64,000 nucleotides of DNA from the NCBI GenBank assembly GCA_047967505.1, contig CM106539.1. One strand, 5' to 3'. Made by a program: the position numbers and the translations under genes. Of the stretch, positions 22,891 through 33,017 are shown piece after piece (within the stretch, counting starts at the first letter, position 1; the number at the start of each line of letters is the position of its first letter). The notes under the pieces were generated by a model. That model searched no databases and was not told the DNA's origin. It worked only from the letters and a program-made list of their open reading frames with translations. The DNA is from Dipteris shenzhenensis. Lineage: Eukaryota; Polypodiophyta; Polypodiopsida; Gleicheniales.

Positions 22891-23059
22891 ATGGACTAAG
22901 TGATTATTTTCTAAAATTAAATTTAAAAACCCAACCTATTATTGTAATCTTGTTAAATTTTTTTGAAAAGTTGAATTAAAATACCCCTCCTTTTGAATGC
23001 ATGTGGTACACTAAAAAATGATAAGGTGAAGCCCCTAAGAGCACAAGCAACAGGATCTA

Positions 23060-24502
23060 CACCTACACCAATAGGATCTGTAACTACCATAGATCCTACC
23101 ATTGCCTAAGAATAGGAAAAATGGGACAAGAAAGACTAAATTGCATATCATTTGATCAAGCAGAATGTGCAAGATTTCATGCTTGGACAGCTCCACATAG
23201 CAAAGACATCAAAAGAAGCATGGGATATGTTCGTAGCTCTCTACGAGTCTAAGAACACATCCAAGATTCTCACACTGAGAAACGAGATCAATTAGAGTTT
23301 CCGCAACAGCAATGAAATAGTTCATGCTTATGTACTCATGATGATCAAGGATTACAACAATTAACTCATAGTAGAAGTAGATACTATGAATCCAAAAGAA
23401 ATGGTTCAAGTCATCCTGAATGGACCAGGAGAGGGATACAAGAGTCTAGTCCAAAGTATTTCCATTGAATGGCAAATTCCAACACTAGAAGAATTACAGT
23501 CAGTGTTATTTGGTGAGGCCATCCATGCATACAAAGATCATTCCAATGATTAAGCATTCACAACTTCAGATAGAAGCAGAGGCAGAGGCAGAGGCAAAGG
23601 TAGAGCACCTCAGAGGATTGGTCATCAGCATCCAAGTCAGCATCAACATCAGCATCCAAGAGAAAATCGTTCCAACAAAGGAAGATTTAAAGGAAGAGGG
23701 AATGCATCCACCAATGTGTCAAACATTTAGTGCAACTACTATTACAAGTTTGGAAACTATGAAAGAGATTGCCGCAAGAAGCAGTACTACCAAGGGCGTC
23801 ACTCCAGCAATAATCGAGGGAATTTCTAAGGAAGTGAAAATCATCACGGTGTTTCAAGTCAAAGTCATTATGCCAATGAACCTCAGAATACTTTTATTGC
23901 AAGAGAGGATATGTACTCGATATGTAGAACACTAAAATATTGTATATTGACATTGATTACTACAATTCAAAAGGAAAATGTAGTTATCAAGTGGATAAAG
24001 TAGATCGAGATACTTATTACATCAACAACAGCACATCATCTCAAATGACAAATCATTAAAAATGATTCACAGAGATGAAACCATTAGAAGGAAAAAAGAA
24101 TGTTATCTACACTGCAGATAACACACCAAATCTAGTTCAAGGGAAAGGCATTGTCCCTATGAACAATTTCACTGGTAGGAAAGGATTGGTGAAATATATA
24201 ATCTATGTTCCTAAGCTCAGCAAGAACCTCTTATTAGTTGGTCAAATGCAGGAACACAACTACTGAGTCATCTTCAATGCAGATGAATGAACTATTAGAG
24301 AAAAATCCAAAGGATATTAGCTGGTAGGAAAAGCAGTCAAGGAATGATGCTTGTTTAGAATGCTAGCTTCAGTTCTAGATTTGCATGCCATGTGAACTTA
24401 TCAATAACTGATGCCACTTTTCTCAGTATGGCACAAGAGATATGGACATGTCAATTTCAAAAGCTTGATACAGCTAAAAAATGAGAATATGGCAATTAGA
24501 AT
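23060..24502 (+). pseudogene. A1 gag and protease region, decayed
   Basis: Pieces in several frames match a Copia gag of the UBN2 type: a HAWTAPHSKDIKRSMGY-like segment, VQVILNGPGEGYKSLVQS and LEELQSVLFGEA, then an Arg/Gly/Ser-rich linker. A further segment reads YYINNSTSSQMTNH, where the protease would normally have an Asp-Ser/Thr-Gly triad; the Asp and Gly are lost. Next come MKPLEGKKNVIYTADNT, YVPKLSKNLLLVGQM and VWHKRYGHVNFKSLIQLKNE (GAG-pre-integrase). The same order occurs in A2 at 48045-48330. At least a dozen stops and shifts make this non-functional. Confidence 0.7.
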
Positions 24503-24740
24503 CACTACAAGACACGGGCCTCTTTTCGACACCGATACCGGTGCTAAATAAGAATATATATTTTTTTCAAACAAGTGGAAAGTGTCACAAACTCTGTCAG
24601 TGTAAGAAACCGTCAGTGCAAGAGTCAGTGTCACCATCGATAAAATATGCCTGACAATGTTGGTATGGGCATCGGTGTAGGCATCTATATATACCAACAC
24701 TGCACTGTCGATACAGGCATCCATATATACTAACATTTTA
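24503..24740 (+). mobile_element. CACTA (En/Spm)-like transposon terminus
   Basis: CACTACAAGA directly interrupts the A1 coding sequence. It is followed by short GC-rich subterminal words (CGACACCGATACCGGTGC, GTCAGTGTCACCATCGA, GGCATCGGTGTAGGCAT, CTGCACTGTCGATACAGGCAT) in both orientations, as in CACTA ends that bind the accessory protein. The opposite terminus was not found in the window, so element length and target duplication are unknown. The minus-strand gene relic that follows may be its cargo. Confidence 0.55.
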
Positions 24741-25333
24741 CAAAAGCAAAAAAAAAATATGTGGGGCAGGATGGGGCTTATTTCAGTCCCATCCTACCCT
24801 ACATAATTTTTTTCCCATTAAAATCATGATTAAATGTTACAACTACGGAGGTATACATTACAATTTTGCAAAGAAAGTCTACAAAGTAATGTAAATATGC
24901 TACAAAATGGCAAATCTGCCAAAGTAATGTGCTAAGCGCTACAAAATGGAAAGAGTGTCAAACTCCAAAATGGCAGCTTCGCCGAGGCAATCTACTACAA
25001 AATGGCAAAATTGCCAAAATATTGAACCACTAAATGTCCTATCCTACAGCTATTGCTCCTCCTCATCCTCCTTGCCCCCCTTGCCCTTGGTCTCTAGTCT
25101 GCAATACACCCTTCTCGTTGCCCTCCTCGCCCTCGGTCTCTTTGCGTGTGCCCGATCCCTCGTCCTCCTCTTCTGTGTACCTAGCCGCTTCTTCCTCATA
25201 TCCTGTCTCTCCGTTTGGATCTTCGAACGGGTCAAACCTGCCTCCCTAAGAATGAAACAAGTTAGAAAAACTAAGTGTTGATTGTAAGACAAGGGTGATA
25301 GTCAAACAATAACAAAGAGGAATAGGATATACT

Positions 25334-25691
25334 TGTTGAGATATCGAGCTCCACTCGCGATGCTCCACTCGCGATATGCCAGGGTGACTGTTGTGCATTT
25401 ATGTCACCGACTTGTTAGTTGGAGATGCGGTTGGTACACCGCCCACGAATAATAGCTGGATGACAGCTATCCTTATCTACACTAGTTCGTGGCTCAATTA
25501 GTATGCCACCTTAGTTAGTTGAGTTTGGTTTGAGACCCACATATAGGGTTCTTCTATTTCTTTGTACTTGAGTTCTTTTGGCTTACACAACTAAGAAGAG
25601 GAAAACTGTTTTCAGCCTCCACCTTTGTGTGTATTCCCCCATTGTGATTGTGAGAAAGCTTCAAGTGAGACTCCTTCCCTCTATCTTCACA
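25334..25691 (+). repeat. 5' LTR of B1
   Basis: It runs from TGTTGAGATATCG to CTATCTTCACA. Compared with the 3' LTR it has a 14-bp tandem duplication (CTCCACTCGCGATG, near 25352-25365), lacks 8 bp near the 3' end, and differs at about four single bases by eye. Confidence 0.9.
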
Positions 25692-25704
25692 TGGTATCAG
25701 AGCC
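25692..25704 (+). other. Primer binding site of B1
   Basis: TGGTATCAGAGCC lies immediately after the LTR end, a tRNA-Met type site. Confidence 0.85.
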
Positions 25705-26223
25705 TTGTTCGTGGTAAGGAGCTCAAGAAAGCAAGCCAAGTTCGTGGTGTTCTGGTAAGAGGACCAGTGTTGCTTTCCTATTTCGAGTTTGGGAGCAAAT
25801 CTCTGCAGGTAGCATAGCCAGAAGTGCAGGAGTGCACTGTTTCAGATTGAGACGCCCTTCGCAGTGTGGCGAGAGCGCAGTATATGCTGTGGGAGAGACT
25901 TTATTTTTCTGATTTGAGGCCGTTTCGGGGCCCGTTTTGAAGGCGGAAGTTCTTCGCAGGCACTCAGAAAAAGGCCCTGTTTTTTGCTGTGCGACCACTG
26001 CGCGGCTAGTCGTCGGTGGAAAGGTGCCGCAGAAATTGCATCGTATGCCTATGTGCAGAGATATTGGGAGTTGCAGATTCATGCCTATTGCCTGTTGATG
26101 CAAAATCATCACTAGGAAGTGACTGTGTGGTGAAATACCACTTTCGTCAGTTTTGCAGATCTGCCCGTGTGAGGCAAAAGCTGTGTTTTTTTGCAGTGAC
26201 AGAATATTTTGCAGTGTTCTGTA

Positions 26224-27021
26224 ATGGCATCTGATTCTCTTTCACAGATTGTCACTGAAAAGCTTGACAAGAACAACTTCCAGGCATGGAAGTTTAGAAT
26301 GACGAATTTCTTGATGGGAAAAGGCTATTGGGAATTCATTACAGGAAATGAAGAAGAACCTATTCTTCCTAATGTTCCCAGTCAACAGGAAATGCAGGCA
26401 TTCAAAGGATGGCATGAGAGAGCCAGGAAAAATATGTACTGGCTGTCTATCAGCATTTCGGACTCCATGATTGTGCATATTCAGGATGCAAGTATGCCAA
26501 AGGAGGCATGGGATACTTTGGCAAAAATGTATAGCACAAATACGCAAGCCAGGAAAATGCAACTCAAAAAGGAGTTGCACAATGTGCAGAGAGAAAATTT
26601 GAGCATAAATGACTACCACATGAAAGTGAAGAAAATTGCAGATGCACTTGCTTCCATTGGGTTGCTAGTGGTGGATGATGACGATTTGGTTTCTGTGACC
26701 TTGAATGGTTTAGGAAAGGATTATGCACAGTTCCGGACATCCATTGCCGTCCGTGAAAAATTTCCTAATTTTGACGAGTTGATTGCTCTTCTAATTTTTG
26801 AAGAGCAGAGAAATGGGGGTGCATCTTCTTCAGCAGGAACTTCAAAAGAAACTGTCTTCTACTCAAATGCTGGCAGAGGTAGAGGCAGAGGTAGAGGAGG
26901 CCGATCTGCAGGCCATGGTAGAAATCAGAATATGCAGCAAACGCAAGAAAACCAGTCCTATGCAGGAGGACGTGGTAACTCTAGAGGCAGGGGGAGCCAA
27001 AGAGGCCGTGGTGGATGGTAG
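26224..27021 (+). pseudogene. B1 gag (capsid part)
   Basis: Gag forms the particle of the element. The ATG at 26224 (MASDSLSQIVTEKLDKNNFQ) is chosen because the same start follows the leader in B2. An upstream in-frame ATG at 26209 adds only five residues. The frame shows the DUF4219/UBN2-type pattern: NFQAWKFRMTNFLMGKGYWEFI, AWDTLAKMYSTNTQARKMQL, LSINDYHMKVKKIADAL and a YAQFRTSI segment, then an Arg/Gly-rich nucleic-acid-binding tail. It ends at TAG 27019-27021; B2 has CAG at the same codon. The zinc knuckle (CYYCGKMGHMAKDC) follows in frame near 27052, so this stop cuts the knuckle off the capsid part. Confidence 0.85.
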
Positions 27022-28883
27022 AGAAGCCAAAATGCAAACAGCAATGTTGAATGCTACTATTGTGGCAAAATGGGTCATATGGCTAAGGACTGCTACAAAA
27101 AGCAGAATGACATTATGAACGGATAATTGCAGCAAGGCAATTATGCATCTTCTAGCAGGCAGGGTGATGACAGAAATGAGCATCTATTTATGGTGCAGCA
27201 TATGACCAATTCTGTGACAAGTGCAGAAGAACAAAATGATGTGTGGTATGTTGACTCAGGTGCATCAAACCACATGACACGTCATGCAGAATGGATGCAA
27301 GATGCAAGGAAAATGGAAAAGCCAGGATTTGTGGAGACTGGTGATGATACTGCACATCCTATTGTGTAGATTGGAAAAATTTCTTTGTCTATGCAGGATG
27401 GGAAAAAGAAATACTTGTCTGATGTATTTCATGTCCCGAACATCACCAAGAACCTGGTTTCTGTTGGTCAGATGGTTGAGCAGGGCTTGCAGGTCAGATT
27501 TAATCCTCATGGATGCTTTGTTGAGGATATGAAAAATAATGGTCGCTTGATAGCAAAAGGAAAGAAGAAGGGCAGGATGTTTACATTGGATGCAAACATG
27601 CCTGAATTGAGTGCAGCAATGTTTGCACATGGGACCAGTGTAGTTGCAGATATTGATATCTGGCACAAACGCATTGGTCATGTTAATATACAGCGACTTA
27701 AATCAATGCAAGCCCAAAATATTGTTGCAGGATTGCCTAAATTCAAGGTTGCAGAAATGCACAAGGTTTGTGAAGCCTGTCAATTTGGGAAACAGGCAAG
27801 GAAACCTTTTCCTAGGCATGTTCAAGAGAGTAAAAAGCCATTGGAATTAATCCACTCTGATGTGTGGACTACAAAAGCTGCATCTATTGGAGGCTGTCAC
27901 TATTTTGTCACATTTATTGATGACTTCAGCAGAAAACTATGGGTGTATTTTATGAAAAAGAAAAGTGAAGTGTTTGGGCACTTCAAAGCTTTCAAAGCTA
28001 TGGTTGAAAAAGAAACAGGCCTGCAAATAAAATGCCTAAGGTCAGATGGAGGGGGAGAGTACCTCTCAAATGAGTTTGCAAGGTTCTTGCAGGAGCATGG
28101 TATAAAGCAGCAATATTCATGCAGTCATACCCCACAGCAAAATGGAATTGTAGAAAGAAAAAACAGGCATATTGGAGAGGTATCTCGGGCTATGCTAAAT
28201 GAAAAAGATCTACCAGATTATTATTGGGCTGAAGCAGTTGCTACAGCAATCTATATAATGAATAGGACTCCCACTGCAGCAATATATGGCATGACGCCAG
28301 AGGAGATGTATACTGGTAGGAAACCAGATATTTCTCATTTGAAGATTTTTGGTTGCATTGCCTATGTCCATGTGCCAGATGAGTTGAGGTCCAAGTTGGA
28401 TCCAAAAGCTGAGAAGTGCGTCTTTATTGGTTATTCTCTGCAGCAGAAAGGGTATAGATGCTATAACCCTTCTACACGTAAGTTCACAGTGAGCAGAGAT
28501 GTTGTTTTTGATGACATGAGCAGCTGGTATAAACCAGTAAATGTGATGATTGATATAGATGCACAAAATGGTAATGCTGCATAGAATGTACAGCAGCAAT
28601 CACAAAATATCAGTGGACCTGGAGTGTCCTCTACCAGTGGTTCACATACTTCGCCATGGACAGGCAGATTAAGATCAGGAGAATCTCCTCAAAGCAATGC
28701 AGAGAGTGGTATGCAGGTATCACGAAAAGGAAAAGAGAAGGTAGATCAGCCCATGTTTGATGTGAATGCAGGTCACTCTTGTGTGGATGGTGAATCCAGT
28801 GGCTCAGAACAAAGCATTGATGATGATTTGGGTATTCCTTCTAATGTTACACCTGGAGTAAGGAAAACCAGGGATGTTTAAGA
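27022..28883 (+). pseudogene. B1 zinc knuckle, protease and integrase
   Basis: All parts are in one frame (frame 1). There is a CX2CX4HX4C knuckle near 27052-27093 and a TAA at 27124 (AAA in B2). The aspartic protease motif VDSGASNHMT lies near 27250, and a TAG at 27367 replaces CAG of B2. Then come VPNITKNLVSVGQM and the GAG-pre-integrase/HHCC zinc finger (WHKRIGHVNIQRL ... CEACQFGKQARKPF). The integrase core follows with D, D and E in IHSDVWT, TFIDDFSRK and HTPQQNGIVERKN, then the GYRCYNPSTRKF C-terminal module. A TAG at 28582 (CAG in B2) and a 1-bp loss near 28878 close the frame. Without those changes the region would resemble a normal Copia pol. Confidence 0.85.
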
Positions 28884-29240
28884 GCACCTGGAAGTGAGCC
28901 TATTTTGCACAGGTCTACCAGAGTTAGGTATCCTGTGGATAGGCTGAAATATGATGGATTTACAGCCATTCACTATGCCTATATGGTCAAAGTGATACAG
29001 GAACCAGAGCCCACTTCTTTTGAGCAAGCCATGGGAAATGAAAAATGGGAGAAAGCCATGGATGAAGAAATGGATGCGTTGGATGCTAATGCTACATGGG
29101 AATTGGTGCCTTTGCCTAAAGGCAAGAATGCAATTGGCTGTAAGTGGGTTTATAAGATCAAGCACAATGCAGATGGTTCTTTGAATAGATACAAGGCAAG
29201 AATGTTCATGCTATTCATCCTGAGTTTGTTTGCAGGTTGA
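28884..29240 (+). pseudogene. B1 reverse transcriptase, N-terminal part before the deletion
   Basis: In frame 3, after the upstream shift, the segment reads [38 protein letters not shown] and [19 protein letters not shown], the conserved start of the Copia reverse transcriptase. The frame ends at TGA 29238-29240, a few codons after a junction near 29199. There 199 bp present in B2 (50607-50805 on the + strand scale) are missing. The missing piece contains the MDVKNAF motif with the first catalytic aspartate. Confidence 0.85.
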
Positions 29241-30391
29241 AGAAAGCCTTGTATGGCTTGAAGCAAGCACCTAGAGCATGGTCTAACAAGATAGGACAGT
29301 ATCTTGTCACTATTGGCTTTCAAATTTCCAAGGCAGATTTCTCACTCTATGTGAGAAAAACAGAGAAAGGAATTATGCTGCTGGTCATTTATGTTGATGA
29401 TTTGATCATCACAGGTGATAGTGATGAAGATATCCTTCATGTGAAAATGCTATTGAGGCAGAAGTTTGAGATGAAGGATTTGGGAGAGCTGCGTTATTTC
29501 TTGGGCATTGAGGTGATTAGATCACCAAGTGGGATACAACTCTTGCAGAGGCAGTATGGATTGGACATGCTGTCCAAATATGGGATGACAGGCTGTAAGC
29601 CTATTTCAGTTCCTTTGGAGCAGAATGTGAAGCTGAGAGCAGATGCAGGTGAGCTTCTAGAAGACCCTACTATGTACAGACGCATAGTAGGAAGTTTGAT
29701 TTACATGACTATTACCAGGCCAGATTTGAGCTATGCTGTTGGGTTGGTAAATCAGTTTATGCAGGCTCCAAGGAAACCGCATTTGGATGCAGCTAGACGC
29801 ATACTCAGGTATGTGAAGTCCACATTGCAGTATGGACTATTTTATGAGGCTGGGGTTCAGATACAGTTGCATGGATACACTGATGCTGATTGGGCTGGTA
29901 GTATTTTTGATAGACGATCTACCAGTGGATATATGTTCTCTTTTGGGAGTGCTGTAGTCACTTGGAGCAGCAAGAAACAACCTACAGTTGCCTTGTCGAG
30001 CACAGAGGCTGAGTACAGGGGTGCAGCAATGGCTACATGTGAGGTAGCTTGGTTGCATAAGCTACTCTATGATATGCATCAGTCTACAGATGGGCCGGTT
30101 GTCATTTATTGTCACAACATGAGCAGTATACACTTGGCAAAGAACCCAGTATTTCATGCTAGAACAAAGCACATTGAGGTGCATTATCACTATGTGCGGG
30201 AGAAAGTGTTACTAGGTCTTATTGATCTAGTTTATGTCAGCACAGAGGATCAGGTAGCTGACATCTTCACAAAAGCATTGGGCGCAGAGAAGCTGTGCAA
30301 GTTCAGAGACCTGCTTGGTGTGCAGGAATTGGGATTGAGCTCGAGGGGGAGTGTTGAGATATCGAGCTCCACTCGCGATATGCCAGGGTAA
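29203..30391 (+). pseudogene. B1 reverse transcriptase C-terminal part and RNase H
   Basis: The frame resumes after the deletion with VHAIHPEFVCRLKKALYGLKQ. It keeps the catalytic VIYVDDLIITG box near 29390, MKDLGELRYFLGIEV and the RNase H domain (HGYTDADWAGS, STSGYMFSF, LSSTEAEYRGAA, KNPVFHARTKHIEVHYHYVR). The RNase H aspartate box reads IYCHNMSS, whereas B2 has IYCDNMSS. A catalytic aspartate is thus changed to histidine. The frame runs into the 3' LTR and stops at 30389-30391. Confidence 0.9.
30344..30351 (+). other. Polypurine tract of B1
   Basis: AGGGGGAG immediately precedes the 3' LTR and would prime plus-strand synthesis. Confidence 0.75.
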
Positions 30392-30703
30392 CAGTTGTGC
30401 ATTTATGTCACCGACTTGTTAGTTGGAGATGCGGTTGGTACACCGCCCACGAATAATAGCTGGATGACAGCTATCCTTATCTACACTAGTTCATGGCTCA
30501 GTTAGTATGCCACCTTAGTTAGTTGAGTTTGGTTTGAGACCCACATATAGGGTTCTTCTATTTCTTTGTACTTGAGTTCTTTTGGCTTACACAACTAAGA
30601 AGAGGAAAACTGTTTTCAGCCTCCACCTTTGTGTGTATTCCCCCATTGTGATTGTGAGAAAGCTTCAAGTGAGACTCCTTCCCTCTCTCCCACTATCTTC
30701 ACA
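30352..30703 (+). repeat. 3' LTR of B1
   Basis: It is 352 bp, from TGTTGAGATATCG to CTATCTTCACA, and is followed by the ATACT target duplication. Confidence 0.9.
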
Positions 30704-31907
30704 ATACTCACATGACACGCTGCCACCCTTTTGCAATCGATGTGGACTCCTTCTCTCTCCTTCTCCTTAAACCATGCCATGGCTTCAATCCTGAAGGCCC
30801 TTCTATACTCCTCATTCTCTGGAGGCCTTCCAATTACACATTCATGTGGATCCAAATTCAATTAGTTAGTATGAATGACAAGACATTTGATCGACTGAAC
30901 ATATTAGAAATTTAGTAGAAGATAAATATATACTTACCACCCATGTCTCATTGTTGTCGAGTCTGCCATCCTCACTACCCTCCGCTAAGGCTCAAATACA
31001 TTTGGATCGTCCCTGTAAAACTTCTTCGCTTTCTTCCAATTCTTTGGGTCCACCCACCTTGGCTTGTGCTTTACCCCCCTTAACAGCATCCCTTCGAGCT
31101 CCCCCATGCGATGACCCCTTGGAAGGGGCTACAAGGGGCTGTCGAGTAGGTAAATCCATTGATGGCCCTGATCTACCCCGAGGGGTGTAGGAGAGCGAAT
31201 AGATGAAGTCCTCTGGGATAGTAGAGAGAAGAATCTCGTTGCCTCCGCATCACTCATGGATGCGACAAACTCATCGGGACTCTCGACGAAGCCATGGGCT
31301 ACTAGAAAAGGAGTTCCCCAAGGGGTATTTGTAAGGGTAGGCCCAAGAGGAGTTTGGCCTGTGGGGATTCTACCCATGGGTAGTCATAGGGGTATGCCCC
31401 TTAGGAGTTGGCTCAGTGGAAAGAAATTCTTCTAGAGAGTACAAATCATGACATCTCCTCCTATGAGGGACCCCATGATCACGGGCTTCGTACTCTTCAG
31501 ATGTGCGACGTGCTGACATATCTAATTTGGGGGGATTGGACAAACACAGACACAAACACAAACACAAGAGCGGGTAAGAAGTGAGAAGACAATTTACTTA
31601 AAAGACAATACTTACACTTTACTTAAAAGACAAATTATTACTTAAAACTCAAGTTCAATTTACTAAAACTATGAAAAGACAATTTACTAAGACTGCATTG
31701 TATATTATCATATATCTCCATAAGTTACATTACCATATGTATCCAAAAGAGTATTTATATACCAAATTTGGGTCCAAAAGAGTGTTTAGGTACAAATTTA
31801 TATCCAAAAGAGTTTTCATATTTAAAAATTCTCGCAAAAATAGTATTGTTAAACAAAATTTGTCTCCAAAAGAGACATCTCCAAAAATGCCAAAAAGAGG
31901 AGGAGGT

Positions 31908-32318
31908 CTATGGCTCTGCATTACTATCTGAGGTACTTTCCTCCTCCTCACCGCTAGATGAGTCACTTGGGACCTCATCTTCCACTTCTTCTAATATATA
32001 ATTATACTCTTCTTGGACTATGTACTCGCATTCCAAGAAGATGTCTAGACAAAACATTATGTCGTTTATAGTGTCCTCCTTGCTAAGTAGTCGGTCATAG
32101 TGGCCTCTCCAAAGCTTATGAGGATCCTGTAGATTGTTTTGTGCCTCCCTCAGTCCATGTTGCTCCTTATGTGATCGGTGAGGACCCCACCCATGCACAT
32201 GCAATTCAACATTATACTTTACCCAATCTGCATCACAAACAATCTTTTCTGCTACATGTGATAGCAGAGTTTGGATGTCCCAAATAACAGCAACATGGGG
32301 AACTGGGTTGGAATTTTT
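31908..32318 (-). pseudogene. C-terminal piece of an unrecognised protein with an acidic tail
   Basis: Reading leftwards from an AG at about 32319, an open frame runs through NPVPHVAVIWDIQTLLSHVA, KYNVELHVHGWGPHRSHKEQ, LWRGHYDRLLSKEDTINDIM and ECEYIVQEEYNYILEEVEDE. It ends in a Ser/Glu/Asp-rich tail at a stop at 31908. It lies 0.4 kb upstream of exon A of the gene at 25063-31521. Two genes in tandem with an acidic C-terminus on the first would suit a DNA transposon, but no DDE motif was found here. The upstream part is not visible before the Copia C insertion. Confidence 0.4.
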
Positions 32319-32824
32319 GGAAGACTATCGTGGAGGAGGGCATTCCATTTTTAATATATTTGGAAAAAAAGAAGCAGATACGGGCATATAAAACACATTA
32401 CAAATCATATCAGGACACTCATTCGATTTATAAAACACATTACAAATCATATCAATTTATAAAGTACTCCGATTTGGAGAATGTTAGGTACAGCTTCTAG
32501 TGTATGAGAGGGAGCCCTCTCTTGGATATTTGTTGTAACCCCTCTTGGATACTTGTTATGATCTATGATGAGATTATGTTGTATCCCTCTCTTTGTTATT
32601 CGTTATGCTGTATGTTTTTTAAAAGATAGAGAAAAAGATAGGCTCCTCGCACTGGTGCAGCCTAGGATTTAGCAAGCAATTATAGACTCGGATTGTTCTT
32701 TGAATTCTTGGGTCTCGAATCTTAGCCTCCAGTTTGCCATGACACATAAAACAAAAGTCCAAAATGCATTTGAGACAACCGAGACTCTTAGGATTTCAAA
32801 GAGTGATTTAGAGAGGGGTGCAAT
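32319..32824. other. Host DNA upstream of Copia C
   Basis: No clear gene. AAACACATTACAAATCATATCA occurs twice about 45 bp apart (near 32390 and 32436). The minus-strand frame near 32669-32824 is interrupted by Copia C and is not recognised. Confidence 0.4.
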
Positions 32825-33002
32825 TGTTGGGGTAAAGGCACATTGCCACCCTTTAAAAGTTATGACCCTTAAGACAGTCATAGGGTGAATCCCTAATCCT
32901 AATAAAACTTTTGAGTTTGTGGTGTGGCTCAACACATTCTTACACACCCACACTCCCTTGTGTCTCTGTCTCTAACGTTCCACCCCCTCTCTTTCCCTCA
33001 CA
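32825..33002 (+). repeat. 5' LTR of C
   Basis: It runs from TGTTGGGGTAAAGG to CTTTCCCTCACA. It lacks 11 bp found in the 3' LTR, the left half of a palindrome centred on TTAA. Confidence 0.9.
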
Positions 33003-33004
33003 AG

Positions 33005-33017
33005 TGGTATCAGAGCC
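33005..33017 (+). other. Primer binding site of C
   Basis: TGGTATCAGAGCC lies two bases after the LTR end, a tRNA-Met type site. Confidence 0.85.

Larger units (their letters stand above)
20498..24502 (+). mobile_element. Copia element A1, 5' half only (LTR, primer site, gag, protease)
   Basis: The element starts with TGTTGAGG, carries a short LTR, a tRNA-Met primer site, a long non-coding leader, decayed gag and protease, and part of the GAG-pre-integrase region. The matching minus-strand element A2 (46292-48440) has the same LTR (shared words such as ATAGCACTAAC, GTGCTATAAAGGAAAGGGTTA and TTTTCAACTAAATCTAGTGTA), which defines the LTR start. The coding part ends abruptly at 24502, where a CACTA-type terminus begins. 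No integrase, reverse transcriptase or 3' LTR of this family lies downstream on the + strand. The copy is old, with many stops. Confidence 0.75.
25334..30703 (+). mobile_element. Copia element B1, complete ends, defective coding region
   Basis: The ends are fixed by two LTRs and a perfect 5-bp target duplication, ATACT (25329-25333 and 30704-30708). The order is LTR, primer site, gag, protease, integrase, reverse transcriptase, RNase H, LTR: the Copia arrangement. It is about 5.4 kb and closely similar to B2 on the minus strand (49103-54677). B1 carries three CAG-to-TAG stops, one AAA-to-TAA stop, a 1-bp deletion near 28878 and a 199-bp deletion in the reverse transcriptase, so it cannot move on its own. 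Confidence 0.95.
25063..31521 (-). pseudogene. Multi-exon gene of unknown function, split by Copia B1
   Basis: Reading leftwards. Exon A is about 31521-30938, after an acceptor-like CCCCCCAAATTAG. It starts with MSARRTSEEYEARDHG, includes FVESPDEFVASMSDAEATRF and RWVDPKNWKKAKKFYRDD, and ends ...EDGRLDNNETWV at a GTAAGT donor. It contains frameshifts near 31372 and 30998 and a stop near 31130. Exon B is 30852-30712, 47 codons, DPHECVIGRPPENEEYRRAF...KRVAACH, ending at a GTGAGT donor; its acceptor reads TTTG instead of an AG. Exon C is 25245-25063, preceded by TTCATTCTTAG: GGRFDPFEDPNGETGYEEE, acidic, 60 codons to TGA. B1 lies in the intron between B and C. All three exons join in one phase. 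Family unknown. The nearby CACTA terminus suggests a transposon accessory gene, but no transposase domain was identified. Confidence 0.5.

Noticed and set aside
25578-25817. Frame starting MAYTTKKRKTVFSLHL in the B1 LTR and leader
   Set aside because: It recurs in every B-family LTR and ends in different sequence each time; it is LTR DNA, not a gene.
27265-28599. Minus-strand frames of 129-138 residues inside Copia B1
   Set aside because: They are shadows of the gag-pol frame; the same shadows appear in B2 on the other strand.
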